DNA from: Candidatus Hydrogenedentota bacterium
Lineage (GTDB): Bacteria > Hydrogenedentota > Hydrogenedentia > Hydrogenedentales > SLHB01
Reading direction: 5' to 3'
NCBI GenBank assembly: GCA_020848835.1
Contig: JADLHJ010000039.1
Location: forward strand, 1-64,000
DNA: 64,000 nucleotides
Part shown: positions 1 through 8,683 of the stretch, piece after piece
Position numbering within the stretch: position 1 is the stretch's first letter
Layout: every line of letters starts with the position of its first letter
Made by a program: the position numbers and the translations under genes
Notes under the pieces: model-generated
Database searches by the model: none
The model's input: the letters and a program-made list of their open reading frames with translations, nothing else
What the model was told of the DNA's origin: nothing

Positions 1-2
1 AA

Positions 3-78
3 TGGCGCGCCCGATACGATTTGAACGTACGACCCCTTGCTCCGGAGGCAAGTGCTCTATCCACTGAGCTACGGGCGC
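3..78 (-). tRNA. tRNA-Arg (anticodon CCG)
   Basis: Read on the minus strand this is a full cloverleaf: acceptor arms GCGCCCG/CGGGCGC, a D-arm with GCTC/GAGC, an anticodon stem CTTGC/GCAAG around the loop CTCCGGA, a T-arm with TTCAAAT, and an encoded CCA end. The central loop triplet CCG reads the arginine codon CGG. The gene lies at the edge of the window, and no integrase gene is seen on its 3' side. Confidence 0.95.
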
Positions 79-162
79 GTGGTTTTGACGGGGCGTAGGG
101 TAACACATAGACTGCTGTTCTTTCTATTTTGCGCGCATTTAGACGCTGAGGAGTTCCATTAG

Positions 163-930
163 ATGAACGACTGGCTGGTAGGTCTTGCAGACGAATGCGG
201 GCGCATGGCGCTGGATTTTTTGCGTGAGGGCTTTGAGGTGAAGACAAAGCCGGATGGCTCGCCTGTGACAACGGCGGACCTGGCGATCGATAGATTGATT
301 CATGAGGAGATTCGGGGCCGCTATCCAAACGATTGCGTATTGTCTGAAGAAGCGCCGGACGATCCGGACCGAATGCGGGCGGAGCGGGTGTGGATCGCGG
401 ATCCCATCGATGGTACGGCTCATTTCGCAAATAAGCGCGACGGCTTCAGCACGTTAATTGCGCTCTGTGTGAATGGGGTCGCGACGGAATCAGTCGCGCA
501 TTTTCCCGTGCTTGGACTGACGCTATACGCTGAATTGTCCTCAGGTGCATTTGTGAATCGCCGGCGGGTGCGTATTTCTCCTCATTACGGCGATGGTGCG
601 AAGATTGCCGCGCATGCGCCGCGGTTCGCCAAACTTCACACTGCGCCCGCGCATTACAACAACAACGCCATTGCCGTCTTCAAGACTGTCGCGGGGGAGA
701 TCGATGGGTGTGTTGCAACCACCACGCCAAGCACGGGCGAGCATGATTACGCGTGGGCGAGTTGCGCGGTTGAGTCTGCCGGCGGAAAACTTACTGACCT
801 GAGCGGCGCGCCGTTGCGTTACAACAAGGCCGTGCGCTCAATGCCGCCGGTGTTGGTGTGCAGCAACGGGTTTGTACACGACGGTCTTCTGGCGCGTGCA
901 AATGCCATCGAGGAAAGAAATCGCGCTTAG
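163..930 (+). CDS. Inositol monophosphatase family phosphatase
   Basis: A 255-residue Mg-dependent sugar or nucleotide phosphatase of the IMPase/CysQ/HisN fold. The metal-binding motifs are in order: LSEEAP near residue 66, WIADPIDGTAHF near 85 (family form WIxDPxDGTxxF), and GEHDYAWASCAVESAGG near 200 (the WD-type motif, with HDY for WD). GAGGAG stands about ten bases before the ATG. The substrate cannot be told from sequence: inositol phosphate, 3'-phosphoadenosine phosphate and histidinol phosphate are all possible. Its stop codon overlaps the stop of the convergent pyrophosphorylase gene by three bases, so the pair share a 3' boundary. Confidence 0.85.
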   Translation: MNDWLVGLADECGRMALDFLREGFEVKTKPDGSPVTTADLAIDRLIHEEIRGRYPNDCVLSEEAPDDPDRMRAERVWIADPIDGTAHFANKRDGFSTLIALCVNGVATESVAHFPVLGLTLYAELSSGAFVNRRRVRISPHYGDGAKIAAHAPRFAKLHTAPAHYNNNAIAVFKTVAGEIDGCVATTTPSTGEHDYAWASCAVESAGGKLTDLSGAPLRYNKAVRSMPPVLVCSNGFVHDGLLARANAIEERNRA

Positions 931-2354
931 AGCAAGGCGCCGTCTGGTTGAATGCAGATGTCCCCATCTTCCGGCAGTTTGATCCCACGCGCTTTTTCGA
1001 CGAATTCTTCTTGAGTTAACGCAAACTGCGGACTAATTTCGATCTTTATTGCAGCATTTCCGTCCGCATCGCGCTTCACGGTGTGGCCGACGGCTTCCAG
1101 CCAACCGGCCCAATAATCGCGCATCGCGCGCCATGCCTCCTCGACGCTGTTGTCGCCGCTGAATTGTTTGATCGGTGTGTACTCCCCCACTCGGCCAATC
1201 TCGAGTGCGATGGGGTCGTGATGGGCGAAGCGCAATGCGTCGAACACGAAAGTCTCGAACTTATATCCATTCGGCTTGTCCGGTTTAACAAGGTCGCCGG
1301 ATTCGTTGATGAATGGAATCTTCTTGTGGGCGCGGTGCCACGGGAATTCGCGGAAGTTTGCGTAGACACGTTCCACGAAAGGAACAGCGAGGATATGCAC
1401 GGCCGGGTTGCCTGCATAATAAATCGGTTTTCCTTCCGCGTTCGTTTCGAGCAACTGCGGGTAGATGTCGAGTTCACTGTATTCGATCGTGCGGTACTGT
1501 CCGTCGCAGATGCAGTGAACGCCGACGGACTCGCGGGGCTCGGTCTTGCGATGAATCTTCGATGACATTTCGCCGCCGCGTAATACGTGGTAGCCGATGA
1601 AAAATGGATCGGCGACCTTCAGCGCCCAATTGTCCACTTGGAAATAAGAGAGCGTATCCACGCCGCGCTCGCGTGCATCGCGCGCAATTCCTTTCTCGAT
1701 GATCGCCGGGATGGTACCGCCGTGTCCGTTCGGATTCATTGCGAGACTGTGGCGTTCCTCCAGCATGAACTTTCCGTTGTCGTCCATGCAGGGGACCATG
1801 CGCTGCGTGAAGAAGGTTACATCGCGATCACGCAGGCCGAAATAGTTGTGCTCGCGGAAAAAGTCCCGCGTGGCCTGTTCGTTTGCATCGCTGACCATGA
1901 TGTACCAAGGCAGCGTGCAACCATAGCGGCGTTGGAGATTGTTTATCTTTTCCGCATGGAAAGCGAAGAGCGATCGCTTGGATAATGGTCCGACAGGATA
2001 GGCACCCTTCGGGCCGTCAAACCCGAGACGCGTGCCTTGGCCACCCGCCACAAGCAACAACCCAACGCGGCCAGCGCGGAGAGCCTCCTCCCCCGCTGTC
2101 CAAGCTTCGCGTGCGTCTGCGCGCGATGCCTCTGCTTGCGGAATCGTCGGAACAGGTTCGATTTTGGAGAAGTGCTCGGCTTCCGGTTCGTTATGAATCC
2201 AATCCTGAGCCAGCCGCTGCATGAGATCGAGCTCAATCGTTTCGATCTGTGCGAGCAGTAATTCACGTTGTTCGGTGGAAAGGGAATCCCAGAACTGAAG
2301 CACGTGCCCTTGGCCGTAGGCTGCCAGGCGCGTCGAGGCGTCTTGATAGGTCAT
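927..2354 (-). CDS. UDP-sugar pyrophosphorylase, UAP1-like (UDPGP family)
   Basis: A 475-residue nucleotidyltransferase that should make UDP-sugars from UTP and a sugar 1-phosphate. Near residue 100 it has the nucleotide-binding signature VAGGQGTRLG followed by PKGAYPVG. Later come WYIMVSD, HGGTIPAI, and VDNWALKVADPFFIG, which closely follow the eukaryotic UDP-N-acetylglucosamine pyrophosphorylase (UAP1/AGX) pattern rather than bacterial GlmU. UDP-GlcNAc or UDP-GalNAc is therefore the likelier product, but UDP-glucose cannot be excluded. It is the last gene of a minus-strand operon that starts with an N-acetylglucosamine-kinase-like gene, which supports an amino-sugar role. Confidence 0.85.
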   Translation of the reverse strand: MTYQDASTRLAAYGQGHVLQFWDSLSTEQRELLLAQIETIELDLMQRLAQDWIHNEPEAEHFSKIEPVPTIPQAEASRADAREAWTAGEEALRAGRVGLLLVAGGQGTRLGFDGPKGAYPVGPLSKRSLFAFHAEKINNLQRRYGCTLPWYIMVSDANEQATRDFFREHNYFGLRDRDVTFFTQRMVPCMDDNGKFMLEERHSLAMNPNGHGGTIPAIIEKGIARDARERGVDTLSYFQVDNWALKVADPFFIGYHVLRGGEMSSKIHRKTEPRESVGVHCICDGQYRTIEYSELDIYPQLLETNAEGKPIYYAGNPAVHILAVPFVERVYANFREFPWHRAHKKIPFINESGDLVKPDKPNGYKFETFVFDALRFAHHDPIALEIGRVGEYTPIKQFSGDNSVEEAWRAMRDYWAGWLEAVGHTVKRDADGNAAIKIEISPQFALTQEEFVEKARGIKLPEDGDICIQPDGALL

Positions 2355-2360
2355 TCGTTA

Positions 2361-2726
2361 TTACTTGTGGCGCGGCGGGCCGAAGTAGCCCATCCGGTGC
2401 CGCTGTTCCTTATTTGGCAAGAGGGTTGGTTTGGCATTGTCTGGTAGTTCAAATTTTGAGCCGCAGCCATCGCAAATTCCGTAGTCGAATCCGGGATGTT
2501 CGAGAAACTCGCCGCACTGCGGGCACGCCGGCTGCGGACCTCTATACAGCTCGCCTGCGTTGGGAAACGGCGTCGCGCACCCGGTACATTCTCGCACCAT
2601 CGCAGCGCGTTTCCAGCATTTTGTGAACATGCGCTCGGCATTGCACACCGTGCAAAACGCGGCACGCGCTACAAGCGGATGCGTCGCTTTGTCGCCGCCT
2701 TTATTTTTCTTTCCGAAGAAAAACAT
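2361..2726 (-). CDS. Small double zinc-ribbon protein, function unknown
   Basis: A 121-residue protein with four CxxC pairs (CTVC, CTGC, CPQC, CDGC), consistent with two zinc ribbons, and a basic N-terminus (MFFFGKKNKGG). No catalytic motif is seen. It starts 9 bases after the DUF1573 gene stops and ends 6 bases before the pyrophosphorylase gene starts, so it is co-transcribed with both. The protein may bind nucleic acid or act as a structural adaptor; neither is shown by the sequence. Confidence 0.75.
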   Translation of the reverse strand: MFFFGKKNKGGDKATHPLVARAAFCTVCNAERMFTKCWKRAAMVRECTGCATPFPNAGELYRGPQPACPQCGEFLEHPGFDYGICDGCGSKFELPDNAKPTLLPNKEQRHRMGYFGPPRHK

Positions 2727-2734
2727 GAAGTGAA

Positions 2735-3997
2735 CTAGGCCGCAGGGGCAGGCGCGGCTTGCGCTTGTATTGAAACGAAGGCGCGCATCGAGTGTTTCGC
2801 AGTATTGCCTCCGGACGTTACGGTGAAGGTGACAGTCTCGTTCTTTAGTCCCCCCGTAGCTTCCGGCTTTACATTTAGAACTATTTCCGCCTGCGTTGGA
2901 GACGGTCCTGGCTTTGCTTCGACGCTCAAATCATTACCGGAGATCGTCAAATCACTAATCGTTATAGGGTTGCTAGAAGTGATTGTGGCAGCGGCAACCC
3001 CTGCTTGCCCAGGTGAAACTACATTTCGCGCGCCAAGACTGGCGGGCACAACGTCAAAGAAGGTGACAACGCTCGCCGTAATCTTACCTTCAATTTTTTC
3101 GATGTTGGTATCAATACGCTTGATATCAGTGAGAAGCCAGTACGCGGAGGTAAAGTCGCCGACCGGAGCGTCGGCCGCAATTCGGGCAACAAGATCCCAC
3201 TCGACTCTTCCCGGAGTTTGCCATTCGGACTCGGGCCGCTTGATCAGTTCCATCGTTACGGGTGCTTGCACTGTGGCGCCTTTTCGCGGGTCACCCGTGG
3301 GAATGCCAGGAATTTGCACGTTCGATATGTTCACCGGCGTATCGGATGCTTGGCGAATGAGACAGCGCACCTCAGCGGGTGTTCCGCGTTGCACCGTGCC
3401 GAAGTCGATTGCTTGAGGCTCAATCGACAATTCGGGGTTTACATGCGTGATTACATCGACGAAATATTGTTGTGTGACAGGATCGTTGGTCGTGATAGTC
3501 AATTCTTTGTTTGCGTAGAACCCGTGAATTCGATCCGGATGTACCGTGATCATAAGCCCCATTTCAGCACCTGGGGCAATCGTACTGACTTGCCTGCCGT
3601 CGGCCGTTACAGCCGTTTGTTCAAATTTTCCTTCCGTGCAGTAGCAACTTGTGCGAACCTCGATAATGTCAACAGGATTCTCGCCGATGTTTTTAACCGC
3701 GATACGCTTCTGCGACGGGCGGTCACTCGGCACAAGCCCCATATCCACTTCTTCCGTCTCCAGTTGGAGCGAAGGCTTATCGGGCATCTTTTTTTCGATG
3801 CTGAGTACTTGCCCGGTCTTCACCGATGAACCGCCACCGCGCTCGCGGATATCGTTAACTTGTGAAAGGAATTTGTCAGTCGAATCGAGAGCGACTTTCT
3901 TTGGGTCAGGTCGGGGTGAACGGAGCACTGCCAGCGCGACGACGAGGCCTGCGATGAGAATAATCGCAACTATGACTTGAGATGACCGTATTTTCAT
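2735..3997 (-). CDS. Membrane-anchored DUF1573 protein
   Basis: A 420-residue protein with one N-terminal membrane anchor (residues about 8-26) and the rest predicted outside the inner membrane. Around residues 80-130 it has a DUF1573-type Ig-like domain, with the DxGxV start (VDMGLV) and the cysteine patch TSCYCTEG. Another such repeat begins near residue 195 (IDFGTVQRG). The family belongs to the ASPM-SPD-2-Hydin-like beta-sandwich group and usually has no assigned function. It sits 5 bases after the kinase gene in the same operon. A structural or binding role in the periplasm is inferred. Confidence 0.8.
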   Translation of the reverse strand: MKIRSSQVIVAIILIAGLVVALAVLRSPRPDPKKVALDSTDKFLSQVNDIRERGGGSSVKTGQVLSIEKKMPDKPSLQLETEEVDMGLVPSDRPSQKRIAVKNIGENPVDIIEVRTSCYCTEGKFEQTAVTADGRQVSTIAPGAEMGLMITVHPDRIHGFYANKELTITTNDPVTQQYFVDVITHVNPELSIEPQAIDFGTVQRGTPAEVRCLIRQASDTPVNISNVQIPGIPTGDPRKGATVQAPVTMELIKRPESEWQTPGRVEWDLVARIAADAPVGDFTSAYWLLTDIKRIDTNIEKIEGKITASVVTFFDVVPASLGARNVVSPGQAGVAAATITSSNPITISDLTISGNDLSVEAKPGPSPTQAEIVLNVKPEATGGLKNETVTFTVTSGGNTAKHSMRAFVSIQAQAAPAPAA

Positions 3998-4002
3998 AAA
4001 TG

Positions 4003-5013
4003 CTACTTCGCTTTAAACCGGGTATGATAACGAGTTTCTGCAGCCAGCAGTTGGGTTGAAAGATTCTCGTAGATTTCAGGCGTGATTTCAAGGTGGAGTT
4101 CCATAGCCATCAGAAGTGCGCCAACAACCGGCTCGAACATCGGCATTGCAGTGCGGGCGTGCGGGCACTCACTTTGTATCTCGGCGAGCATGGCGTCTTT
4201 TAGAATCGGACTGCTGCCCTTGAAAACGCTTCCGGCCATCACGACATCGAAAACATCATCTGTCATCTGCAGTCGTCGCGCCACGGCGTTGACCATCGCC
4301 GCCAGATACTCTCCGCCTCTTCTTAGAATTTCCGCGGAAGCGGCGTCGCCTTCGCTGGCGGCCTCGAACACAAGCTTGGCCATTGGCTGAAGATCGGTAT
4401 AAGTGACTTGTTGCCGATACATCTTTATGAATAGCTCTTCAACGTCGCGCGTACCGGCCCTTTGGATAAATTTATCAGTTAGCAGGGTTGGTGAAATGAT
4501 CCCGTCCCGCGCCTGCCAAACGCGCTGCAGGCCGTCACGGCCGATTTGTGAGCCGGTACACTCGTCGCCAAATTCTTCGCCAAGTCCGCCTGCGCGTGCA
4601 TGGTCACCTGATTTATTTTTGCCAGCGCAGACACATCCGGTACCGCAGGCGATCACGATGCCGTAGGGCGATTGAGTACCACCCCGGAGTCCAGCCATGG
4701 AGTCATTTTGGAAGTCACGCGGGATGTCGCCGAAGAGTGGCGTGTACACCTCGCGTTCCAGCATTACGTAATCTTCAGGAATGTCCGCGCCTGCGATCCC
4801 CATGCCGATTCCGCCGATCGCAGAGAGCGTGAGGCCCGCGTCGTAAAGTGCCGCGTTAATAGCTTTTTTGTTCTCTGCCAAGGCGGGCCCGACGCCGTGG
4901 ACCTCATAGTTGCCGGTACCTGCACTGCCAAATCCAAGTACGTGCCCCTTTTCGTCTCCGATAAGACAGTGGGTTTTCGTTCCGCCTACATCCAAGCCTA
5001 GAAAGTATTGCAT
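4003..5013 (-). CDS. N-acetylglucosamine kinase-like protein (BadF/BadG/BcrA/BcrD ATPase family)
   Basis: A sugar-kinase-fold protein of about 336 residues. The phosphate-1 loop LGLDVGGTKTHC is at the N-terminus, followed by a phosphate-2 type stretch (GIVIACGTGCVC) and AGGLGEEFGDE, as in the BadF family that includes mammalian N-acetylglucosamine kinase. A GTG 12 bases upstream (5025) is an alternative start; the ATG at 5013 puts the P-loop at the usual distance from the N-terminus. It is the first gene of the operon with the DUF1573, zinc-ribbon and UAP1-like genes. Together they suggest amino-sugar salvage toward UDP-GlcNAc, although no mutase gene is present. Confidence 0.8.
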   Translation of the reverse strand: MQYFLGLDVGGTKTHCLIGDEKGHVLGFGSAGTGNYEVHGVGPALAENKKAINAALYDAGLTLSAIGGIGMGIAGADIPEDYVMLEREVYTPLFGDIPRDFQNDSMAGLRGGTQSPYGIVIACGTGCVCAGKNKSGDHARAGGLGEEFGDECTGSQIGRDGLQRVWQARDGIISPTLLTDKFIQRAGTRDVEELFIKMYRQQVTYTDLQPMAKLVFEAASEGDAASAEILRRGGEYLAAMVNAVARRLQMTDDVFDVVMAGSVFKGSSPILKDAMLAEIQSECPHARTAMPMFEPVVGALLMAMELHLEITPEIYENLSTQLLAAETRYHTRFKAK

Positions 5014-5043
5014 ATGACCGTCCACACTCTAGAGACAAAAGAA

Positions 5044-5078
5044 CGGTGCGCAAAGCGCCCAACCGGCTCTGCGCACCG
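5044..5078 (-). terminator. Rho-independent terminator after the ybgF gene
   Basis: The inverted repeat CGGTGCGCA/TGCGCACCG with a 17-base loop is followed on the minus strand by a T-rich run (TTCTTTTG). It stands just beyond the stop of the minus-strand ybgF-like gene and before the next operon. Confidence 0.65.
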
Positions 5079-5098
5079 CAGCAATACTATCGAGGGGG

Positions 5099-5977
5099 CT
5101 ATTGACCCTGCAACTCTTTAAGTTTGTCGCGAGCCTGTTCTGACATAGCGTCTGTGGAGTAGCGCGCGTTTGTAGACAGGTCCTTGAGCAGATCAATTGC
5201 GCGCTGCTGTTGACCAAGCCGCAAATAGCATTCAGCCTGGTAATACATCGCGGGCGGCACTTTTTTCGCCATCGGGTAACTTGACTTTACGGCATCGAAC
5301 TCGCGTACAGCTTGCTCCCATTGACCCATTCCCTGAAAGCAGCGCGCCTTCCAATACTGGGCGCTAGATGCATAGTCGGAGTTGGGGTACTTCTGGAGAA
5401 ACGACGAGTACAGGGTCAAGGCCTCCTGGAAGTTATCGTTCATGTATACTTCCGAGGCCTTCTTGTAATCTGCCGTTGCACCGGCGGGATCTTCCGCAGG
5501 CGGCGTTACTGCTGGCGTGGCAGGGATAGTCTCCGCGGTGGTCGGCGGAGTCGTGGGCGGCGGAAGCGATCCTGGCGTGCTGCCCGGAATAGCTTCAACT
5601 GGCGTGCCCGCGGGAGGTTCAATTCTAGCACCGCCGACATCGACACTGCCCGTCGGGCCAGGTGTCACACCAACGCTGCGATACATGACTTGGGCCAAAC
5701 GGTCGAGATTCTTTTGTAGCGCGTTCAATTTCGCCTGGTTTTCTTCCATCATGCTTTGGAGCTGGCGTGTCGCCTGATCACTTGCATCGACCTTGGCGGA
5801 CAAATCCGCCGCAGTCTGGTTGAGCTTGTCCACTCGCGCGGACATGTCCGTGTCGAGTTTTTGCACTATGCGATGCGTCGCGTACACCGAGTTGGCCATT
5901 TGATCGCCACCGGTGGTTGCGCAACCAGCCGCGAGCAGGAGCAAGCCTCCTGCGGCTACAAGTGATGTTCCCCGCAT
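5099..5977 (-). CDS. ybgF: YbgF/CpoB-like Tol-Pal system lipoprotein with TPR repeats
   Basis: A 292-residue lipoprotein: the signal peptide ends in LLLAAGC, giving a lipidated cysteine near residue 19. Residues about 30-95 are a heptad-rich coiled coil, followed by a long Pro/Thr linker (about 105-165). The C-terminal third has tetratricopeptide repeats (ASEVYMNDNFQEALTLY, SSAQYWKARCFQGMGQWEQA, AMYYQAECYLRLGQQQRA), as in YbgF/CpoB, which links the Tol-Pal machine to peptidoglycan synthesis during division. It follows pal by 19 bases, in the order usual for tol-pal clusters. No tolB or tolQRA genes are in the window. Confidence 0.85.
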   Translation of the reverse strand: MRGTSLVAAGGLLLLAAGCATTGGDQMANSVYATHRIVQKLDTDMSARVDKLNQTAADLSAKVDASDQATRQLQSMMEENQAKLNALQKNLDRLAQVMYRSVGVTPGPTGSVDVGGARIEPPAGTPVEAIPGSTPGSLPPPTTPPTTAETIPATPAVTPPAEDPAGATADYKKASEVYMNDNFQEALTLYSSFLQKYPNSDYASSAQYWKARCFQGMGQWEQAVREFDAVKSSYPMAKKVPPAMYYQAECYLRLGQQQRAIDLLKDLSTNARYSTDAMSEQARDKLKELQGQ

Positions 5978-5996
5978 GATACGGCCCCCTTCTTAA

Positions 5997-6527
5997 TTAT
6001 CGAGTCGCTTTGTTGAATTCACAACGGCGGTTAAGGGCCCACGAAGACTCGTTGTGGCCCGGGTCTGCCGGTGCTTCTTCGCCATAGCTGATTGTCACGA
6101 TACGGTCACCGCTCACGCCAAGCTTGGTGAGGTAGTCGCGTGCGGCAAGCGCGCGCTTTTCACCCAACGCAAGGTTGTATTCTTGCGTACCGCGTTCGTC
6201 GCAATGACCTTCAACCTGAATAATGGCGCCGGCGAGTTGGCCCTTAAAGACTTCAGCGTTCGTCTTAAGCGTCGACAATGCATCAGGGCGCAGGGCATAG
6301 CTGTCATAATCGAAATAAACCGGGCGAACGCCAGCGCTGGCGAAGTTCAAGCCTTCGAGATCAACATTGGGCTGACCCGTGATCGTTGTCGATTCGTTCG
6401 GATTCGAATCATTCAACGCCGGTTGAATCGGTTGTTGTGCATTCTTTTTGCTTTTGCAGCCAGTGGACGCGGTCAACGCCATGGCGACGCAAAGTGTTAG
6501 GAAAAATCCGTTCCGCAGGTACGACAT
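5997..6527 (-). CDS. pal: Peptidoglycan-associated lipoprotein Pal (OmpA-like)
   Basis: A 176-residue outer-membrane lipoprotein. The signal peptide ends in TASTGC, giving the lipidation site. The C-terminal OmpA-like domain has VYFDYDSYALRPDA, the diaminopimelate-binding motif region VEGHCDERGTQEYNLALGEKRA, and NRRCEF at the end. This start is chosen because GGAGAAGGAG stands just before the ATG at 6527; an upstream extension lacks a signal peptide. Pal tethers the outer membrane to peptidoglycan and is co-transcribed with ybgF. Confidence 0.92.
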   Translation of the reverse strand: MSYLRNGFFLTLCVAMALTASTGCKSKKNAQQPIQPALNDSNPNESTTITGQPNVDLEGLNFASAGVRPVYFDYDSYALRPDALSTLKTNAEVFKGQLAGAIIQVEGHCDERGTQEYNLALGEKRALAARDYLTKLGVSGDRIVTISYGEEAPADPGHNESSWALNRRCEFNKATR

Positions 6528-6711
6528 GATAGGTATCTCCTTCTCCTTTTTTTCGTGAAAATCGTAACTCGAAAATAAACGCATAGAATATCGGAATCGG
6601 CTGATCCGGATCAATTCTACCGGTTTCTACCGTATCCAATATCCGACTCGGCGTGAAAGTTGCACGAGGATACATGTCCTACAGGGACAAATTTCACACT
6701 CCACCGAACTT

Positions 6712-6740
6712 ATTGTACCTGTTAATTCTCAAACATACAA
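6712..6740 (-). promoter_or_regulatory. Candidate sigma70 promoter for pal-ybgF
   Basis: On the minus strand TTGTAT, a 17-base spacer and TACAAT stand about 185 bases upstream of pal. The surrounding gap of about 308 bases (6528-6835) is AT-rich and holds no gene. Just after dapL, at 6809-6831, there is a small TATCGG/CCGATA inverted repeat. Confidence 0.4.
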
Positions 6741-6835
6741 GATATAGTAGTTTATTGACAAGACGGCAAAAATAGTCGACCTTCGGATTGCCCCTAAAAA
6801 GCACAATATATCGGGTGTAAAAAAACCGATAAAGC

Positions 6836-8059
6836 CTATATTCTCAGGTTTTTCTCTATGCTTTTCACGGCTGCCACAATATTTTCGGCGTGCCCGAATG
6901 ACGAGAGCCTGAAGTAACCTTCCCCACTAGGACCAAACCCCGAACCCGGGGTCCCTACCACGTGCGTTTCGTTCAACAGCTTGTCGAAGAAGTCCCAGGA
7001 TTTCATGTTGTTTGGACATTTCAGCCACACGTACGGGGCATTCACGCCGCCGAAAACCGTGAGACCGAGACGTTCCAATCCGGATTTGATGGTGCGCGCG
7101 TTATTCATGTAGTACGCGACCATCTCCTTCGACTCTTTTTGGCCGGAGTCCGAAAGCACCGCGACGCCGCCGTCTTGGACGATGTTGGAAGCGCCGTTGA
7201 ACATGGTGGTCTGACGCCGGTTCCAGAGCCGGTGGATTTTTCCGGGTTCTGGGTCTTCGCACGCGAGGGCCTTAGGCACGACCGTCCAGCCGAGGCGCAC
7301 GCCGGTGAAACCCGCTTCCTTGGAGAAGCTACTGAGCTCCAATGCACATTCTTTTGCGCCTTCGATTTCGAAAATACTGCGCGGCAAGGTTGGATCGGAG
7401 ATGTATGCGGCATATGCAGAATCGAAAATGATCACAGCCTTATGCTCGCGCGCGTAATCCACAAACGCCTTCAATTGCGCTTTTGTCGCGACCGCACCTG
7501 TGGGGTTGTTTGGGCTGCAGATATAGATCAGATCGACTTTAGTTTTTGGTACCGCAGGGAAAAAGCCGTTCGTTTCGTTACAGGGCATATAGACGAGACC
7601 CTCGAAACGCCCGTCTTTCCAGGTTCCCGTGCGGCCCGCAATGACGTTGCTGTCTACGTAGACGGGATAGGCCGGGTCCTGCACCGCGACGACATTGTCC
7701 TGCCCAAAAATAGATTGGATGTTTGCGGAGTCCGGTTTCGCACCATCGCTAACGAAAACTTCGTCGTCATCGAGTTGAACACCCAGCGCGGCGTAGCGCT
7801 TTGCGAGCGCGGACCGAAGATCTGCGTTTCCTTGCTCCGCGCCGTAACCGGTGTAAGATTTTACGTCCGCAAGTTTATCGACGCCGCGGTGAAGTCCAGC
7901 GATAACAGAAGACGTTAGCGCCTCCGTGGTGTCGCCGATGCCGAGGCGCATTACGCTTGCGCCGGGATTCGCCGCGATGAATGCGCGTGTACGCTTGGCG
8001 ATTTCGGGAAACAGGTAGCCGGCTTGCAGTTTGTCGTAGTTCGGATTCGTCTTGGCCAT
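6836..8059 (-). CDS. dapL: LL-diaminopimelate aminotransferase
   Basis: A 407-residue fold-type I PLP aminotransferase with the features of DapL: VMRLGIGDTTEAL near the N-terminus, YTGYGAEQGNADLR, YICSPNNPTGAV, DSAYAAYI, and the PLP lysine in SSFSKEAGFTGVRLGW. The enzyme converts tetrahydrodipicolinate directly to LL-diaminopimelate, bypassing the succinylated or acetylated route, for lysine and cell-wall synthesis. DapL is typical of plants, Chlamydiae, Planctomycetes-like groups and some anaerobes, which fits the suggested phylogeny. It is monocistronic here. Confidence 0.93.
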   Translation of the reverse strand: MAKTNPNYDKLQAGYLFPEIAKRTRAFIAANPGASVMRLGIGDTTEALTSSVIAGLHRGVDKLADVKSYTGYGAEQGNADLRSALAKRYAALGVQLDDDEVFVSDGAKPDSANIQSIFGQDNVVAVQDPAYPVYVDSNVIAGRTGTWKDGRFEGLVYMPCNETNGFFPAVPKTKVDLIYICSPNNPTGAVATKAQLKAFVDYAREHKAVIIFDSAYAAYISDPTLPRSIFEIEGAKECALELSSFSKEAGFTGVRLGWTVVPKALACEDPEPGKIHRLWNRRQTTMFNGASNIVQDGGVAVLSDSGQKESKEMVAYYMNNARTIKSGLERLGLTVFGGVNAPYVWLKCPNNMKSWDFFDKLLNETHVVGTPGSGFGPSGEGYFRLSSFGHAENIVAAVKSIEKNLRI

Positions 8060-8683
8060 TTGTGCGCTTGCTTTCTATTTTTAAGATGGTCGAAGGGCGG
8101 GATAATAGCGAATTCTTGGCACCGTTTTGTATTCGCAGAATGCCGCCTTTTTTTTGATGAACCTCCCTGCCATAGTGAAAAGCCCCCATACAGGAGCCCA
8201 CCGTGGTGCACTTTTTGGCCGGGTGGCGCGGTTGATAACGATTTTCTCGTCATTGCGATTCAGGCGTATACAGATTCTTTTTTCTTGCGTAGCGTGGCGG
8301 GTGGTGACAGCCGTCGCTCGAGTTGGTTAGCGTGTCGCATTCCGGTTGGGGGTGTGAATTTACTTTTTTTGACGAGACAAGGGGGTGTAGCCAAGCCCCA
8401 GAATTTTGTAAGTGCTTATTTTACAAGGGACCTCGGATTGTGCCCTTGGAGAACAGGGGTGGGGGTGCGAGGGGGGTGTCGTAGCATGATCTATATCCTT
8501 TCATTGGGCTCAGGCGACGCGGTGTCTGCCCGCCCTCCTTCGCATAGCTTCGGAGGACAAGCCACATCACAAATAGCGCTGGCAGGTCCTCAGTACCGTT
8601 TGGCAATGCGCTGTGATTGCGGCAGAGCGGAACTATCTCCAATACTGATCCCACGGCGTTGCACTTTTCGGAAGTGCAAACCG
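8060..8683. other. Long intergenic region, no credible gene
   Basis: About 620 bases without a coding region I can support; the frames that are open here have no domain and no ribosome binding site. The stretch holds G-runs near 8457-8480 and a repeat-like block at 8519-8560: a 16-base word that recurs at 37886 with one mismatch, followed by a CCTCC...GGAGG hairpin. The words resemble dispersed intergenic repeats, but the family cannot be named from this window. Confidence 0.5.
8659..8679 (-). terminator. Hairpin after the serine hydrolase gene
   Basis: A perfect 8-base inverted repeat, TTGCACTT/AAGTGCAA, with a 5-base loop, immediately beyond the stop of the minus-strand serine hydrolase gene. 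It lacks a T-run, so termination by this hairpin alone is uncertain. Confidence 0.4.
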
